Of a stretch of DNA of 64,000 nucleotides, positions 52,694 to 62,476 are shown piece after piece; position 1 is the first letter of the stretch; every line of letters begins with the position of its first letter. Below the pieces are notes generated by a model. The model did not search any database. It was not told the origin of the DNA and saw only the letters and a program-made list of their open reading frames with translations. A program made the position numbers and the translations under genes. The stretch comes from Granulicella mallensis MP5ACTX8 (GTDB lineage Bacteria; Acidobacteriota; Terriglobia; Terriglobales; Acidobacteriaceae): the NCBI RefSeq assembly GCF_000178955.2, contig NC_016631.1:2604001-2668000 (forward strand), written 5' to 3'.

Positions 52694-54124
52694 GTGTTAA
52701 CTGCAATCGACACGACAGAATCAAAAGCATCTTCCGCACAGGTCGCATCCGCTTCAAATGAAGAACTCGCCGGTCCAGTGACAGCCACGGCGCCAGCAAA
52801 GCTTTCAGAGCGATTTTCCAGCATCGATGTACTCCGCGGGGTCGCCCTCCTTGGCATTCTCGTGCTAAATATCGATTACTTCGGTACCGTTCAGCTTGCG
52901 CACGATATTCCGGTCGGCACTCCAACCAACGATTTTGCCGGTCCCCACGCCCACTTGAATCTGATCCTGTTCATGATCAAGTGGATGTTCTTCGAAGGGA
53001 AGATGCGCGGACTCTTCTCCATGCTCTTCGGCGCTGGCGTCATTCTCATGACAACTCGCGCAGAACTTCGAGGAAGCAAGGACTCCGCTGATATCTACAC
53101 CCGCCGCAACATGTTCCTCATGTTCTTTGGCATCTTGCATAGCATTTTTATCTGGAATGGGGATATTCTCTTCGATTACGGCTTCGTGGCGTTGCTCTTT
53201 CTTTATCCATTGCGCAAGCTCAAGCCGAAGACTCTGCTCTGGTCGGGCACCCTTCTCTCCGTCTTCGTGGCGCCTCTCGGCGTCGTTCATCTCCTAGGCG
53301 CCGGTCAGGACCTCAGTCTCAGCCGCCAGGCGGCCTCCATTCAAGCCTCAAAAAAGGCAGGAAGCCTTATCACCGCCGAACAGAGCGACCTCCTGAAGCA
53401 ATGGAACGCTCGTGTCCAATCCCAAAGCCCGACGCCAGCTAAAACTCAGGCACACCTCAAAGAAGCTACCTCCAGCTATCTTCAACAGGTCGCCTCCAAC
53501 AGCGAAGGACTCCTCGACGGTTTCACGCCTCACCTCGATCTATTGATGGATGTCCTCTCTGCCATGCTCATCGGAATGGGGCTTATGAAGCTTGGTTTCT
53601 TCACAGGCGAGCTTTCCTATGCCTCCTACTGGTGGACCGCCATCCTCGGATTCTCGATCTCCGTCCCCTTTTATGCCCTTGGAGCTCTCAAGGTATACTC
53701 CAGCGGGTTCTTCTTCCTCGACCTTGAAAAGTGGCTCTTCTTCCCCTACTACCTCACCCGCGAGCCCGGCTCCCTGGCCATTGCCGCCTTCGTGATGATC
53801 ATCATCAAAAGTGGTTTATTCAAAATCCCGCAACGACTTCTTGCCGCTGTAGGACGAACTGCCTTCAGCAACTACATACTCACGAGCCTCATCTGCCAGA
53901 CTCTATTCGTCTGGGGTCCATGGAAGCTTTACGGCAAGTTGGGCTACTACCAGCTCATGTACGTCGTCTTCGCTGTCTGGACCTTCAATATTGTATTCAG
54001 CTTTCTTTGGCTGAAGATGTTCGCTTTCGGTCCACTCGAATTTGTCTGGCGATCTCTTACTTACGGAACTATGCCGCCAATGCGCCTGGGCCAAAAAAAT
54101 AACTTGGGGGCGGCACTCGCGTAG
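52694..54124 (+). CDS. DUF418 family membrane protein
   Basis: The GTG at 52694 gives 476 residues. After a ~35-residue cytoplasmic lead, FSSIDVLRGVALLGILVLNI starts the DUF418 membrane domain. FEGKMRGLFSMLFGAGVILM, YTRRNMFLMFFGILH and a C-terminal LAAVGRTAFSNYILTSLICQ are family features; about ten helices. The acyltransferase-3-like fold suggests transfer of an acyl group or transport of a lipid-linked molecule, but the function is unknown. It is monocistronic; a 14-bp hairpin follows about 100 bp later. Confidence 0.92.
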   Translation: MLTAIDTTESKASSAQVASASNEELAGPVTATAPAKLSERFSSIDVLRGVALLGILVLNIDYFGTVQLAHDIPVGTPTNDFAGPHAHLNLILFMIKWMFFEGKMRGLFSMLFGAGVILMTTRAELRGSKDSADIYTRRNMFLMFFGILHSIFIWNGDILFDYGFVALLFLYPLRKLKPKTLLWSGTLLSVFVAPLGVVHLLGAGQDLSLSRQAASIQASKKAGSLITAEQSDLLKQWNARVQSQSPTPAKTQAHLKEATSSYLQQVASNSEGLLDGFTPHLDLLMDVLSAMLIGMGLMKLGFFTGELSYASYWWTAILGFSISVPFYALGALKVYSSGFFFLDLEKWLFFPYYLTREPGSLAIAAFVMIIIKSGLFKIPQRLLAAVGRTAFSNYILTSLICQTLFVWGPWKLYGKLGYYQLMYVVFAVWTFNIVFSFLWLKMFAFGPLEFVWRSLTYGTMPPMRLGQKNNLGAALA

Positions 54125-54227
54125 CTGTAGTATTTGTTCCCGTCTGTATAGCCTGCGGCCAGTAGAGAGACGTCAAATTTCGTATATATAAGACAAATCC
54201 ACTGAGATGATCCAACCCGCATAGGCT

Positions 54228-54263
54228 GTTCGCTTCATGAGTGATCGCTCTCATGAAGCGAAC
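54228..54263. terminator. Perfect 14-bp hairpin after DUF418 gene
   Basis: GTTCGCTTCATGAG (54228-54241) pairs perfectly with CTCATGAAGCGAAC (54250-54263) around an 8-base loop. It lies between DUF418 and the convergent Zn-ribbon gene. There is no T tract; it may be a terminator or a mobile palindromic unit. The flanking stretch 54125-54414 holds nothing else I can support. Confidence 0.5.
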
Positions 54264-54414
54264 TCGGCTTCCGAAAAACCTGCGGCTTCTCTACTGCGCT
54301 TGCTCAACAACCCAGAAGGCTTCCTGCTGATGCATGAAGTTGATCCAAACAACCACGCCGGGCGTTTCTGTCCCATGCCTGCCCGGGACGTGCGTCTCTG
54401 GTACCCGCCAGGGT

Positions 54415-54657
54415 CTACCGACTAGCCCGATTGAAGTCGGGTATTGAAGGTGAGCACGAAGCCTCGAGCCACCGGCTGATATAGACACCGGCGTGGGCTT
54501 CGCCGCAGTAGTGGCGCGCGCCGTAGGCCGATGCCGCTTCGGTGTTCCACTTGAGAACCTTCAATTCCTCTGCATTGCACTGAATCATGAACCAGTGGAT
54601 CGGGTTCGAACTCTCGGTGCCGCAAATCTCACATCGGTACTGTATTACTGCCGCCAT
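54415..54657 (-). CDS. Small zinc-ribbon-like protein (80 aa)
   Basis: The ATG at 54657 after AAAGGGA gives 80 residues. It contains CEICGTESSNPIHWFMIQC and a second Cys-bearing part RHYCGEAHAGVY, so a zinc site from CxxC plus C/H ligands is likely. The length and layout suit a small cytoplasmic binding protein; a Trp-rich segment (IHWFM) is notable. The role is unknown. Confidence 0.7.
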   Translation of the reverse strand: MAAVIQYRCEICGTESSNPIHWFMIQCNAEELKVLKWNTEAASAYGARHYCGEAHAGVYISRWLEASCSPSIPDFNRASR

Positions 54658-54882
54658 GATGAGTCCCTTTCTTGATGGCAAAACCATCCCCTGTGCCGTA
54701 CGTTGTCCGTGGGTAGACCAAGGATAACTGAAACGGATGAATGGAGATGGCGGGCAGCGCGTCAGGCGGGCAGGACAGCCTTAAATCTCCATCCAAAGCC
54801 CCAAATTTCGCGAAAAATCCATCTGCGGTCTTTGTGGCGACCCAATTGAGAGCGCGGTCGCTCGGTCGGACAGCAATGGCCT

Positions 54883-55713
54883 TTACTTGGCGGCAATGGG
54901 AGCATACTTGTCGACGTATGGCTGGAGCGCGTCGGCCCATATGCGATAACCGTCGGCAGCGGGGTGAAGCATGTCGGGCATCATGTCGGTTGAGATCGTT
55001 CCATCATGTTGTGTGAGGCGAGAACTGATATCGACAAGGGTTACGCGAGGATCAGTCGTCTCGGTAAAGCGTGTAGCCAGTGCCTGATTGACCTCAGCTA
55101 ATTTCATGCGATTGGGGTCGGAGGGCGTCCTGCCTCGGGGAAAGACCGACATGAGGATGATGTGAGCCGAGGGGCAGAGGGTTTCGTATTGGCTGACGAT
55201 AGCCTCTACGCCGCTCGCAATTTCGCCAGAGGTGTTACGAACTACGTTGTTCGTGCCAATCATCAGCACGACTAACTTCGGGTCCACGCCTGTGACCTGG
55301 CCTTTTGACAGGCGCCACAGCAAATTCTCTGTACGATCTCCCTCGATGCCAAAGTCCGCAGCACGTCCGGCAAACTTTGCGTCCCAAACGGCTTTGCCCG
55401 TTATCTCCCAGCGATTGGTGATCGAATCGCCGTCGAAGAGGATGTCGGCGTGTTTGCCGCTGTACTTGTCAAACTTGTTCTGTACTGTAATCAACCACTC
55501 ATCACGAGGAGCAGCGTAAGCTGCTGAGTTCGAATCAGGAGGGACCGCGGGGACATAGACTCGCGCCTGCGCAAAACCTGCAACGGATGTGCCCAGGATG
55601 CAACTCGCAAGGAGCAGTCGACGCCAAAGGTGCAGGCGATCGAGGCTCGGTGCAACTGCCGCCTGGCGTCGTGTGGGCCAACGGAGAGTTTTATGGGCGA
55701 TTGTTGTCATCAT
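54883..55713 (-). CDS. Exported SGNH/GDSL hydrolase (PAF-acetylhydrolase-like)
   Basis: This 276-residue protein has an N-terminal signal (LLLASCILGTSVAGFA) and the SGNH blocks: DILFDGDSITNRWEIT with the nucleophilic Ser, the GIEGDRTENLLWRL Gly block, LVVLMIGTNNV with the Asn, and DMLHPAADGY with Asp and His. This is the platelet-activating-factor-acetylhydrolase IB-like branch, common in polysaccharide loci as carbohydrate esterases. It lies 84 bp downstream of the GH92 gene on the same strand, so it probably removes acetyl or other ester groups from the same glycan. A regulator is discussed with the GH71/99 operator. Confidence 0.92.
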   Translation of the reverse strand: MMTTIAHKTLRWPTRRQAAVAPSLDRLHLWRRLLLASCILGTSVAGFAQARVYVPAVPPDSNSAAYAAPRDEWLITVQNKFDKYSGKHADILFDGDSITNRWEITGKAVWDAKFAGRAADFGIEGDRTENLLWRLSKGQVTGVDPKLVVLMIGTNNVVRNTSGEIASGVEAIVSQYETLCPSAHIILMSVFPRGRTPSDPNRMKLAEVNQALATRFTETTDPRVTLVDISSRLTQHDGTISTDMMPDMLHPAADGYRIWADALQPYVDKYAPIAAK

Positions 55714-55797
55714 CGTAGCTGTGTTGTCTCCTCGAGGCGATTTGTGGGCGCTGTTTTCGTGCCTTCCATTCCTTTGTACCCGAAGTATGACCGGCGG

Positions 55798-58143
55798 TTA
55801 GGTCACATCCTGGCTATGCAAGCTAGCGGAAGGGGGCGCTAGCGCTGGATCTGCGCCTAGATTGCGGTTAGGAGCAGATCCCATCTTTATATGGAAGGAC
55901 GTTCCTGACTTCAGATCGTCATGCGTGAACCAGAGTTTTCCGTAATCATGGCCACTGCGGTCGATGGACTGGATGTAAACCTCATCCGGGTTCGATCGGG
56001 TGACGTTGATCACGAACTTTCGACTTTGCGTTGTGGCGATCGTGATGCGGTCGAACAACGGTGAACCGAACACATAGGCTCCGCTTGTCGGATCCGTCAT
56101 GTAAAAGCCCATGGCGCTCATCACGTACCAGGCAGACATCTGGCCGCAGTCCTCATTGCCCGCCAGGCCGTCAGGCTTATTGTCGTACATGGATTCAAGA
56201 AGCGAATGGATTCGTGGTTGCGTCTCGTATGGTGTGTCTGTGTAGAGGTATAGGTACGCAATGTGATGGCTCGGTTCGTTGCCGTGAGCATACTGTCCGA
56301 CGAGACCCGCGATGTCTGGTGGCGCATCGGGTGGAAGTTCTGAACTCGCGTTGAAGATTCCATCGAGCTTGGACTTCAGGGCGCTACGGCCGCCCATCAG
56401 TTCGGCCAGGCCAGCTGGGTCATGTTGTACCGCGAACGTCGCCTGCCAGGGGTTGGACTCCGCATAGTCACGCCACTGCTTGGAGTGCCCCATTTCATTG
56501 GGTGCAAAGGGAAGTGCCCACTCGCCGGTCTTCAGGCGAGGCCGCATGAAGCCAGTCTGCTTGTCGTAAAGATTGCGATATCCCTGGGAGCGCTTCTCCA
56601 GTGCAATCGAGGTCTCAGTGTCACCCGCCGCCCGCAGAACGCGCGAGACGGCCCAGTCGTCATAGCAGTAATCAAGCGAAACGCTGACGGACTGGGGAAA
56701 TATATCGCAAGGAATGAACTTGTTTTCTCGATACAGAGGGAGGCCGCGAACGTCGCTCTCAAGGGCCTCCTTGCGCATGACCCTGGCGGCTCTCTGCAGA
56801 TCGATGCCTGGAAAGCCCTTCGCCACCGCTTCGGCGATGACCACTGCCGAGTGATAGCCGGTCATGCACTTCGTTTCCTTCGCCTGCAGCGGCCAGATGG
56901 GCATTCCCATCGCACTCTGTTCGGCCATACGGATAAGACAGTTCATCATTGCCGGTATAAGTTCCGGCTTCACGATAGTGAGAAGAGGATGAGCGGCGCG
57001 GTATGTGTCCCAGAGAGAGAAGGTGCTGAAGTTATGTTCGCCGGTCTCCAGCGTGTGGTTCTGTCCATCCATGCCGCGATATCGTCCGTCTACATCGTCG
57101 AAGATGGTTGGTGCCAGCAAGGAGTGGTAGAGGGAAGTGTAGAAGATCTGTTTCTGCTTCAGCGTGCCCCCGTCTACCCGGATGCGTGACAGGTTTTCTT
57201 CCCAGGTCTGAGCAGCTTGTTCTCTCACCGCATCGAAGTTCCAATGGGGTGCCTCTGCTTCGAGGTTCTTCATCGCGCCCGCTTCGTCGACACCAGAGAC
57301 AGCGGTCTTCATCAGGATTTGTTCCTGAGCACTCGTCTTGTAATGAAGCACCGCCTGGATCGACTTGCCCTTCAGCTCGGCGGAATGATTGTCTACGCGT
57401 TGACCGTCGACGAAGATTTCAAGCGAGTCGAATGGTCGTGAGACCTTCATCGCGAAATAGATCTCGCGTCCGTTGGCCCAGCGAGCAGTGCTCTTTCCGC
57501 CGACCAATGTATCGTTGCCCTGGACCCGAAGATTGCTCCATCGCACGACGTTGGGACCGTCGTCGTAGCCATGGGCGAGATCGACGATGAAGTAGCTCTC
57601 ATCGCTTTTCGGAAAGGTATATCGATGCATCCCTGTTCGCTCAGTTGCAGTCAACTCCGCTGTGATCTTGTAGTCGCTGAGAAGAACGGAGTAGTAGCCC
57701 GGTGATGCTCGCTCGTCTTCATGATGAAAGCGCGAGCGGTAGCCCTCTTCCGGATGTTCGCGCGTTCCGGGAACCGTCTTGACGGCACCTGTGCAGGCCA
57801 TGACGAGGATGTCCAGCATGTCACCGATGCCAGTGCCACTGAGATGGGTATGACTGAAGCCCATGATGGACGAGTCTGAGTAGTTGTACCCGGAGCACCA
57901 GTCCCAGCCTCGGTTGTAGGTATCTGGACTGAGTTGCACCATCCCGAACGGCAGCGTGGCACCGGGATAGCAGTGTCCGTGGCCGCCTGTTCCAATGCGG
58001 ATATCAACGTATTGAGAGACCTTGGCGTTACTCTCCGAGTGGTCAGCATAGGTGTTTGCGATCGTGCCAAGGGATCGCGCTTTCGCAATTCCACTGCAAA
58101 GGCTAGCAGCGCTTAGGGCGGTGAAACGTCGCCGTGAAATCAT
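55798..58143 (-). CDS. GH92 family alpha-mannosidase
   Basis: This 781-residue exported enzyme starts with MISRRRFTALSAASLC (Tat-like). The N-terminal beta-sandwich carries the canonical IGTGGHGHCYPGATLPFGM, then LSPDTYNRGWDWCSGYNY and MGFSHTHLSGTG. The catalytic barrel includes FSLWDTYRAAHPL, MTGYHSAVV and the signature GNEDCGQMSAWYVMSAMGFY, whose Glu/Asp provide catalytic base and Ca ligands. It should trim alpha-linked mannose by inversion. It sits in a tight run with the GH71/99-like gene (30-bp gap) and the SGNH hydrolase. Compared with the GH92 at 25083, the N-terminal motif is much closer to the family norm. Confidence 0.94.
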   Translation of the reverse strand: MISRRRFTALSAASLCSGIAKARSLGTIANTYADHSESNAKVSQYVDIRIGTGGHGHCYPGATLPFGMVQLSPDTYNRGWDWCSGYNYSDSSIMGFSHTHLSGTGIGDMLDILVMACTGAVKTVPGTREHPEEGYRSRFHHEDERASPGYYSVLLSDYKITAELTATERTGMHRYTFPKSDESYFIVDLAHGYDDGPNVVRWSNLRVQGNDTLVGGKSTARWANGREIYFAMKVSRPFDSLEIFVDGQRVDNHSAELKGKSIQAVLHYKTSAQEQILMKTAVSGVDEAGAMKNLEAEAPHWNFDAVREQAAQTWEENLSRIRVDGGTLKQKQIFYTSLYHSLLAPTIFDDVDGRYRGMDGQNHTLETGEHNFSTFSLWDTYRAAHPLLTIVKPELIPAMMNCLIRMAEQSAMGMPIWPLQAKETKCMTGYHSAVVIAEAVAKGFPGIDLQRAARVMRKEALESDVRGLPLYRENKFIPCDIFPQSVSVSLDYCYDDWAVSRVLRAAGDTETSIALEKRSQGYRNLYDKQTGFMRPRLKTGEWALPFAPNEMGHSKQWRDYAESNPWQATFAVQHDPAGLAELMGGRSALKSKLDGIFNASSELPPDAPPDIAGLVGQYAHGNEPSHHIAYLYLYTDTPYETQPRIHSLLESMYDNKPDGLAGNEDCGQMSAWYVMSAMGFYMTDPTSGAYVFGSPLFDRITIATTQSRKFVINVTRSNPDEVYIQSIDRSGHDYGKLWFTHDDLKSGTSFHIKMGSAPNRNLGADPALAPPSASLHSQDVT

Positions 58144-58173
58144 GATGCTCCTGTCTAACGGGGGATTGAATTT

Positions 58174-59466
58174 TTACTTAGCTGGCTTAAGCGGAAGCTT
58201 TTTGGAAGGCGTCGTTTCTTCTACAAATATCTTCTTGATCTGCGTTGTTAGTTGAAGGTAGAAATCCGATGGAAGCTGTTTGCCGTCCGCATCCAGCGTC
58301 AGCCAGTAGCCTGGCGTTGGGGCATCGGCGCGACGCGGAGCCGCTTTAAAAATTGCGGTGCCTTCATTGACTTCATCGAACATGGCTATCTTCACCATGC
58401 AGGCACCCGCAGTCCGGGCGTTGTAGGCCTGTCGCCAGAAGAATTCACCGCCAAGCCGGGGTATCTGGTTAGCAGGGGACTCCGGCTTCAAGTTGTGCCA
58501 CGAGAATCCCGGAAAGATCACGGGCATATAGAGCTGATGATTCTTTTGTGTCAGGGCCACGTCAGGCTCCAGATGCGAAGTCTTCCAGTGATCGGCGGCT
58601 TCAGGAGAGTTATACCGGCCTACGGTCCAGGGTTGCACTACATCGAGCGCCGCATAGACACTTGCCCAATTCGGATCATGCGTACTGTCTCCAGAGAGGC
58701 TGCCCCAACCTGAAGGTGTTCCTCCGATGACGGCTGCTCCTTGCTGCTGGAACCAGCGGATGATCTTCAGCGCGAGTACTGGATCGACGATGTGATGCCC
58801 GTCTCCGAAGCCTAGTCCCCAGATAGCGATAACAGGTTTACCGTTCAGCCGCAGGTAGGCGTTGCTGCTGACAAAGCCGTCCCGTTGAAGGTAGGACCAG
58901 TCATCCTGGAGTTGTGCGAAGACCGTGTCGAGATGGGCCCCGCTCAGGTCGTACTCCACGGCAAACTTCCGGCCATGGTCTTCCGCCGCGGAGCGAATGT
59001 TGTGGAGGACGGCATCGCCCTCACGCATAAGGCCAGGTGTCGAGTTGATGAAGCGCTGGGCCAAAGCTCCATCGATTCCGTATTGCTGCATCCATGCGAA
59101 GTGCGTTTCAACGGTTTCTTTGCGATAGGAAGAGAAGACGTATGCCGGTTGACCATCGATGGTTGCGGCAGGAAGTTTGCATAGTGACTTCGAGTCAAGC
59201 TCTGAAGTATCGGGGTAAAGATCGATGGCCATCGTGTCTGGAGAGGGCGCGCCTTTCGACCAGTGACTCCATGTGTTCGCGGGAGAGCCGTCACCTGGAC
59301 ACCGAAACCATCCCTGGTATCCGACCAGTACAAGACCCTTGGCTGTGCCGCATGGTTGCTGTACAGAACTCTCCGCGACCGAAGGGAGGAATGCTGTTGT
59401 CAGTAATAGACCAGCACTCAAGGTGCGCAGAAGATCGAGGAGGGAACGTTCGAATAGCTTGATCAT
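58174..59466 (-). CDS. GH71/GH99-like glycoside hydrolase
   Basis: The start at 59466 opens a signal peptide (LLRTLSAGLLLTTAFLPS); the frame is open to 59538, but the operator-like site just upstream favours the later start. The TIM-barrel sequence has GLVLVGYQGWFRCPGDG, HFAWMQQYGIDGALAQRF, FAVEYDLSG, KPVIAIWGLGFGDGHH and MVKIAMFDEVNEGTA. Carboxylates in the last segment fit the end of a GH71/99 barrel. GH99 enzymes are endo-alpha-mannosidases or mannanases; GH71 are alpha-1,3-glucanases. Context with GH92 favours mannan. It begins the minus-strand run with GH92 and SGNH genes. Confidence 0.82.
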   Translation of the reverse strand: MIKLFERSLLDLLRTLSAGLLLTTAFLPSVAESSVQQPCGTAKGLVLVGYQGWFRCPGDGSPANTWSHWSKGAPSPDTMAIDLYPDTSELDSKSLCKLPAATIDGQPAYVFSSYRKETVETHFAWMQQYGIDGALAQRFINSTPGLMREGDAVLHNIRSAAEDHGRKFAVEYDLSGAHLDTVFAQLQDDWSYLQRDGFVSSNAYLRLNGKPVIAIWGLGFGDGHHIVDPVLALKIIRWFQQQGAAVIGGTPSGWGSLSGDSTHDPNWASVYAALDVVQPWTVGRYNSPEAADHWKTSHLEPDVALTQKNHQLYMPVIFPGFSWHNLKPESPANQIPRLGGEFFWRQAYNARTAGACMVKIAMFDEVNEGTAIFKAAPRRADAPTPGYWLTLDADGKQLPSDFYLQLTTQIKKIFVEETTPSKKLPLKPAK

Positions 59467-59542
59467 GGCAACTCTTGAGGGAACAGATTCAGAACAGAAA
59501 CGTGTGCTGAAAGATCGTGTGACCGCGCAGCGAGACAAGTGT

Positions 59543-59562
59543 ATATGGTAGCGATGTCATAT
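59543..59562. promoter_or_regulatory. Dyad operator site A (shared with 62477-62496)
   Basis: The 20-bp site has form ATATGGTA-N-CG-N-TGTCATAT with dyad symmetry around the central CG. It lies 77-96 bp upstream of the GH71/99-like start. It matches the site at 62477-62496 at 18 of 20 bases. The central CG flanked by A.T and TG..CA ends fits LacI-family operators. No LacI gene is in the window. Confidence 0.6.
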
Positions 59563-59581
59563 GCAATTGCGGATTTCAACT

Positions 59582-59626
59582 TTCTCGTGAGAGCACGAGA
59601 AGGGGCGCCCGATAGGCGCCCTTTTT
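59582..59626. terminator. Tandem hairpins between GH87-like and GH71/99-like genes
   Basis: TTCTCGTG-AGAG-CACGAGAA (59582-59601) abuts GGGCGCC-CGATA-GGCGCCC followed by TTTTT (59603-59626). The second has a classical plus-strand terminator form. For minus-strand transcription of the GH87-like gene (stop at 59640) the pair forms successive stems just before the promoter/operator of the next operon. Confidence 0.7.
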
Positions 59627-59639
59627 CGTTGTCGCTGCT

Positions 59640-62375
59640 TTAAGGGGTGAAGCCTGTATTTCCACTTCCGGTTGCGCTGAAGGCGGTGGAGGCGGAGTCG
59701 ATAAAGGGGCTAAAGCCGGTGGGAATGTCGAACACGTCGTTGTTGTCAAAGAGAGCATTCCCCTGGCTGCTCGGAAGGATTTCAATGCCATCCATGCCTG
59801 GCGAATTGATGACTTCGTTCGTGATCTGACCGTTTTGCATCGCGACGACTTGCAAGGCATTGAAGGTTGCGTTCACGATGCTGTTTCCCCGCAGGAGTTC
59901 ATTGGTGACCTGCGTTTCGTCGTAGCTCCAGTTATTACCCACGCCAGCGGTAACCGCGGGTTGTGGTGTGCCGCCGCGGTGCTTGCCGCCGTTCTGAAAG
60001 AGGATGTTGCCCTGGATCTTTCCGCTTTCGAATTTGCCGCCGATCGGAAAGAAGGGGCCTGAATCGATACCGTTCTGGCGTGCGCCGCCGGAGCCGATAT
60101 TATTTGCCACGTAGATGTTGGTGCCTCCATAGATGCCGTAACAATCTGCCCACCATGGGGCGACTACTGTGTTCTGCAACACAGTTGGGCTTTGCATTTG
60201 CACGAACGAAGTAACGGCTGGAGGATTGCTTGCGGCGTCATTCACTGCGATACCGTCATCGCCGGTACCACGTACGAAGTTATTGCGGGCAGTCAGGTCG
60301 TTTCCGGTATTGGACCCGGATGCGCCATTGCCATTATTGAGATTGATGCCGTCGGCGAAGGAGTTATTGATGCGATTATTCTGCGCCAGGCCACCAGTGC
60401 CCTGAACCCAGATGCTGGGCCCCGCGTGTTGAAGCCAAACGCTATCGATCTTCCAGTTGGTCCCCGATAGATTGAGGCCATACTTGTGAGCCTCGCGGTT
60501 GCCGTTGCTATCCATCGCGAAGTTCTCGAACGTTCCTCCCGGCCCGGTAATCTGGTTGTTTCCTGTGTAGTTGGCACTCTGGACGTTCCAGTAGAGCGTC
60601 GAGTACCACATGCCTGCCCCCTGGAGGGTGACACTGTTGACACTAAGCTGGCTGGACAGATAGTACGTGCCCTCTGGGATCCAGACACTTTCTTTTTTGC
60701 TGAAGGCGTCATTGATAGCGGCCTGGAAGAAGGGGGTGTTATCGGTGCCGCTGTTGTTGGGGACAGCACCGTAGTTGACTACCGACAGAGAGTTTGGAGG
60801 TTGTGACAGTGGCGCCGGTGGAGCCTCTAGATCGATGGCGTCGATGTCGTAATAGGCGGCGGTGTTCTGGGTATCGACGCGAAGCGCGATGGTGTCGTTA
60901 GGCTGCACCGCGGCTCCAGAGATGAAAGCATGTGCCTCGTCCCAGTACATGAAGGCTGATTCTCCTGCCCCGGGTGTTTCGGTTGAGCCGAAGTAGGTGG
61001 CGTCTGTTTCATAGGTCCAGGTCTGGTGGGAGTTCATCGGAATGGATTGGCGGAGCTGTCCGTTTACGTAGAGGTTGAGTGTGGCATCGATACCTCCTCC
61101 AGTGGGAGCATCTGGAATGGAGTAGCGAATATTGATGGCGGTAATGGGTCTACCCGTCAGGTTGGTCCACTGAACGGAAGATGCGGCTCCGGTAAGGTGT
61201 GCATACGCACGACCGGAAGCTTCGATCGCTGCGGTTACGAATTCGGTGGGCTGAGGAACGAGCTGAGAGATGACGGTTGCGCCGTTTTGCAAAGAACCCC
61301 ACTCGCCTTCATAGGTAACGAAGGGAGTAACTGCGCCGATCTGAACCGGCGTAAGAGTCCATTGCTGCGATGCGCTACCGGACGAGTTATTTTCCGATAC
61401 CAGTGAGCCGTTACTGGCACTAGCGCCACTGTCCAGATACAGCCCGTTTGAAACACCGGAGATCGTGTAACTACTCCCACTGAGCGGTGTGATGTTCCAT
61501 TGCTGGGTAGCCGTAGGAGCTGTGGACTGAGTTGTAGCCTCGACGGCCGGAGAACCGGTTGCCGTGGTGTTATTCGTATCCAACGCCAGACCGTTCGAGA
61601 GGCAGACCAGCGCATACTTGCCGTTCGGTAGTTTGTTGATCTGCCACTGTTGTCCCGTATTGCCGGCGCTTCCGCTGTACTGAATGACATTCGCTCCCGA
61701 AGTCATGGAGTTGTTATTGTCGATGTTCAAGCCTGTAGTTTTAGAGGTCAGCGTATAAACGCCGGTATTCAAGGTCGTTCCGGTGCTAAGCGACGGCAGG
61801 ACTTCGATGCCGTTGACCTGGGCCAGACCTGCTGCTCCATTGCTGAACTGCAAGGCGATGGTGCCCGTGCTTGATGCCGTCGCAGTGAAGGCTCGTTCTA
61901 CGGCCATGAACTCGCCGCCTGCTGCCGCGAAGATGTCAAAGTTCGACAGGATTTGCGCGCCATTGATCGCGACGTTGAATTCGCGCTGGCCCACTGCCGT
62001 CTTCTGAAACTCGGCGAAGTGCAGCTTCACGGGATAGATCGCACCCGGGGTAAGAGAGGAGACGGTGTACGTGAAGACACCGCTGCGTGCGGTTTGATAG
62101 ACCGCCTGGGGTGCGGGAACGGGATCGAGAGTGGTGTTGATGGCCGTGGTAGTGGATACGGCGGAAGAGCCGGAGCTATTGCTGAGACCGGTTTCGGCCG
62201 CCCAGAGACCGCTGGCCGAACCACCGGCGTGCATGCGTAGTACGGCAGGCACTGGCATAGGCAACAGGGTGGTGGTGGGTCCCTGTTGTGCAACTACCAT
62301 TCGAGCAACGCCAAAAAAAGCGAGAGCGGTAGTGGCAAGAAAGACAGCTTTTACGGGCACACGACTCATCTTCAT
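59640..62375 (-). CDS. Multidomain exported GH87-like beta-helix glycanase with malectin and ricin modules
   Basis: The start at 62375 opens a signal peptide (VPVKAVFLATTALAFFGVA); 911 residues. Domains in order: malectin-like (about 70-195: YPVKLHFAEFQKTAVGQREF), ricin-type CBM13 (about 200-335: QQWQINKLPNGKYALV, QQWNITPLSG, QQWTLTPVQ), a CBM35/6-like sandwich (about 340-510, ending YYDIDAIDLEAP) and a right-handed beta-helix (NYGAVPNNSGTDNTPFFQAA, FADGINLNNGNG, VRGTGDDGIAVNDA). The FADGIN and GDDGIA pair resembles the Asp triad of GH87 alpha-1,3-glucanase/mycodextranase. A pectate-lyase-superfamily enzyme of other specificity is possible. It shares an operator-like site with the divergent PL8 gene. 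Confidence 0.82.
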   Translation of the reverse strand: MKMSRVPVKAVFLATTALAFFGVARMVVAQQGPTTTLLPMPVPAVLRMHAGGSASGLWAAETGLSNSSGSSAVSTTTAINTTLDPVPAPQAVYQTARSGVFTYTVSSLTPGAIYPVKLHFAEFQKTAVGQREFNVAINGAQILSNFDIFAAAGGEFMAVERAFTATASSTGTIALQFSNGAAGLAQVNGIEVLPSLSTGTTLNTGVYTLTSKTTGLNIDNNNSMTSGANVIQYSGSAGNTGQQWQINKLPNGKYALVCLSNGLALDTNNTTATGSPAVEATTQSTAPTATQQWNITPLSGSSYTISGVSNGLYLDSGASASNGSLVSENNSSGSASQQWTLTPVQIGAVTPFVTYEGEWGSLQNGATVISQLVPQPTEFVTAAIEASGRAYAHLTGAASSVQWTNLTGRPITAINIRYSIPDAPTGGGIDATLNLYVNGQLRQSIPMNSHQTWTYETDATYFGSTETPGAGESAFMYWDEAHAFISGAAVQPNDTIALRVDTQNTAAYYDIDAIDLEAPPAPLSQPPNSLSVVNYGAVPNNSGTDNTPFFQAAINDAFSKKESVWIPEGTYYLSSQLSVNSVTLQGAGMWYSTLYWNVQSANYTGNNQITGPGGTFENFAMDSNGNREAHKYGLNLSGTNWKIDSVWLQHAGPSIWVQGTGGLAQNNRINNSFADGINLNNGNGASGSNTGNDLTARNNFVRGTGDDGIAVNDAASNPPAVTSFVQMQSPTVLQNTVVAPWWADCYGIYGGTNIYVANNIGSGGARQNGIDSGPFFPIGGKFESGKIQGNILFQNGGKHRGGTPQPAVTAGVGNNWSYDETQVTNELLRGNSIVNATFNALQVVAMQNGQITNEVINSPGMDGIEILPSSQGNALFDNNDVFDIPTGFSPFIDSASTAFSATGSGNTGFTP

Positions 62376-62476
62376 AGGTGTTCTCCAGGTTCCAGCGATG
62401 GTCAACCCTTGGGGTGTCGGCCGGGATTTGATTCCCGCTCAACCTGGCCATCTTGGAACGCGAGGATTCTATACAA

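Noticed and set aside
54237-54425. 62-codon plus-strand frame after DUF418
   Set aside because: It starts inside a perfect hairpin, has no ribosome-binding site and shows no family pattern.
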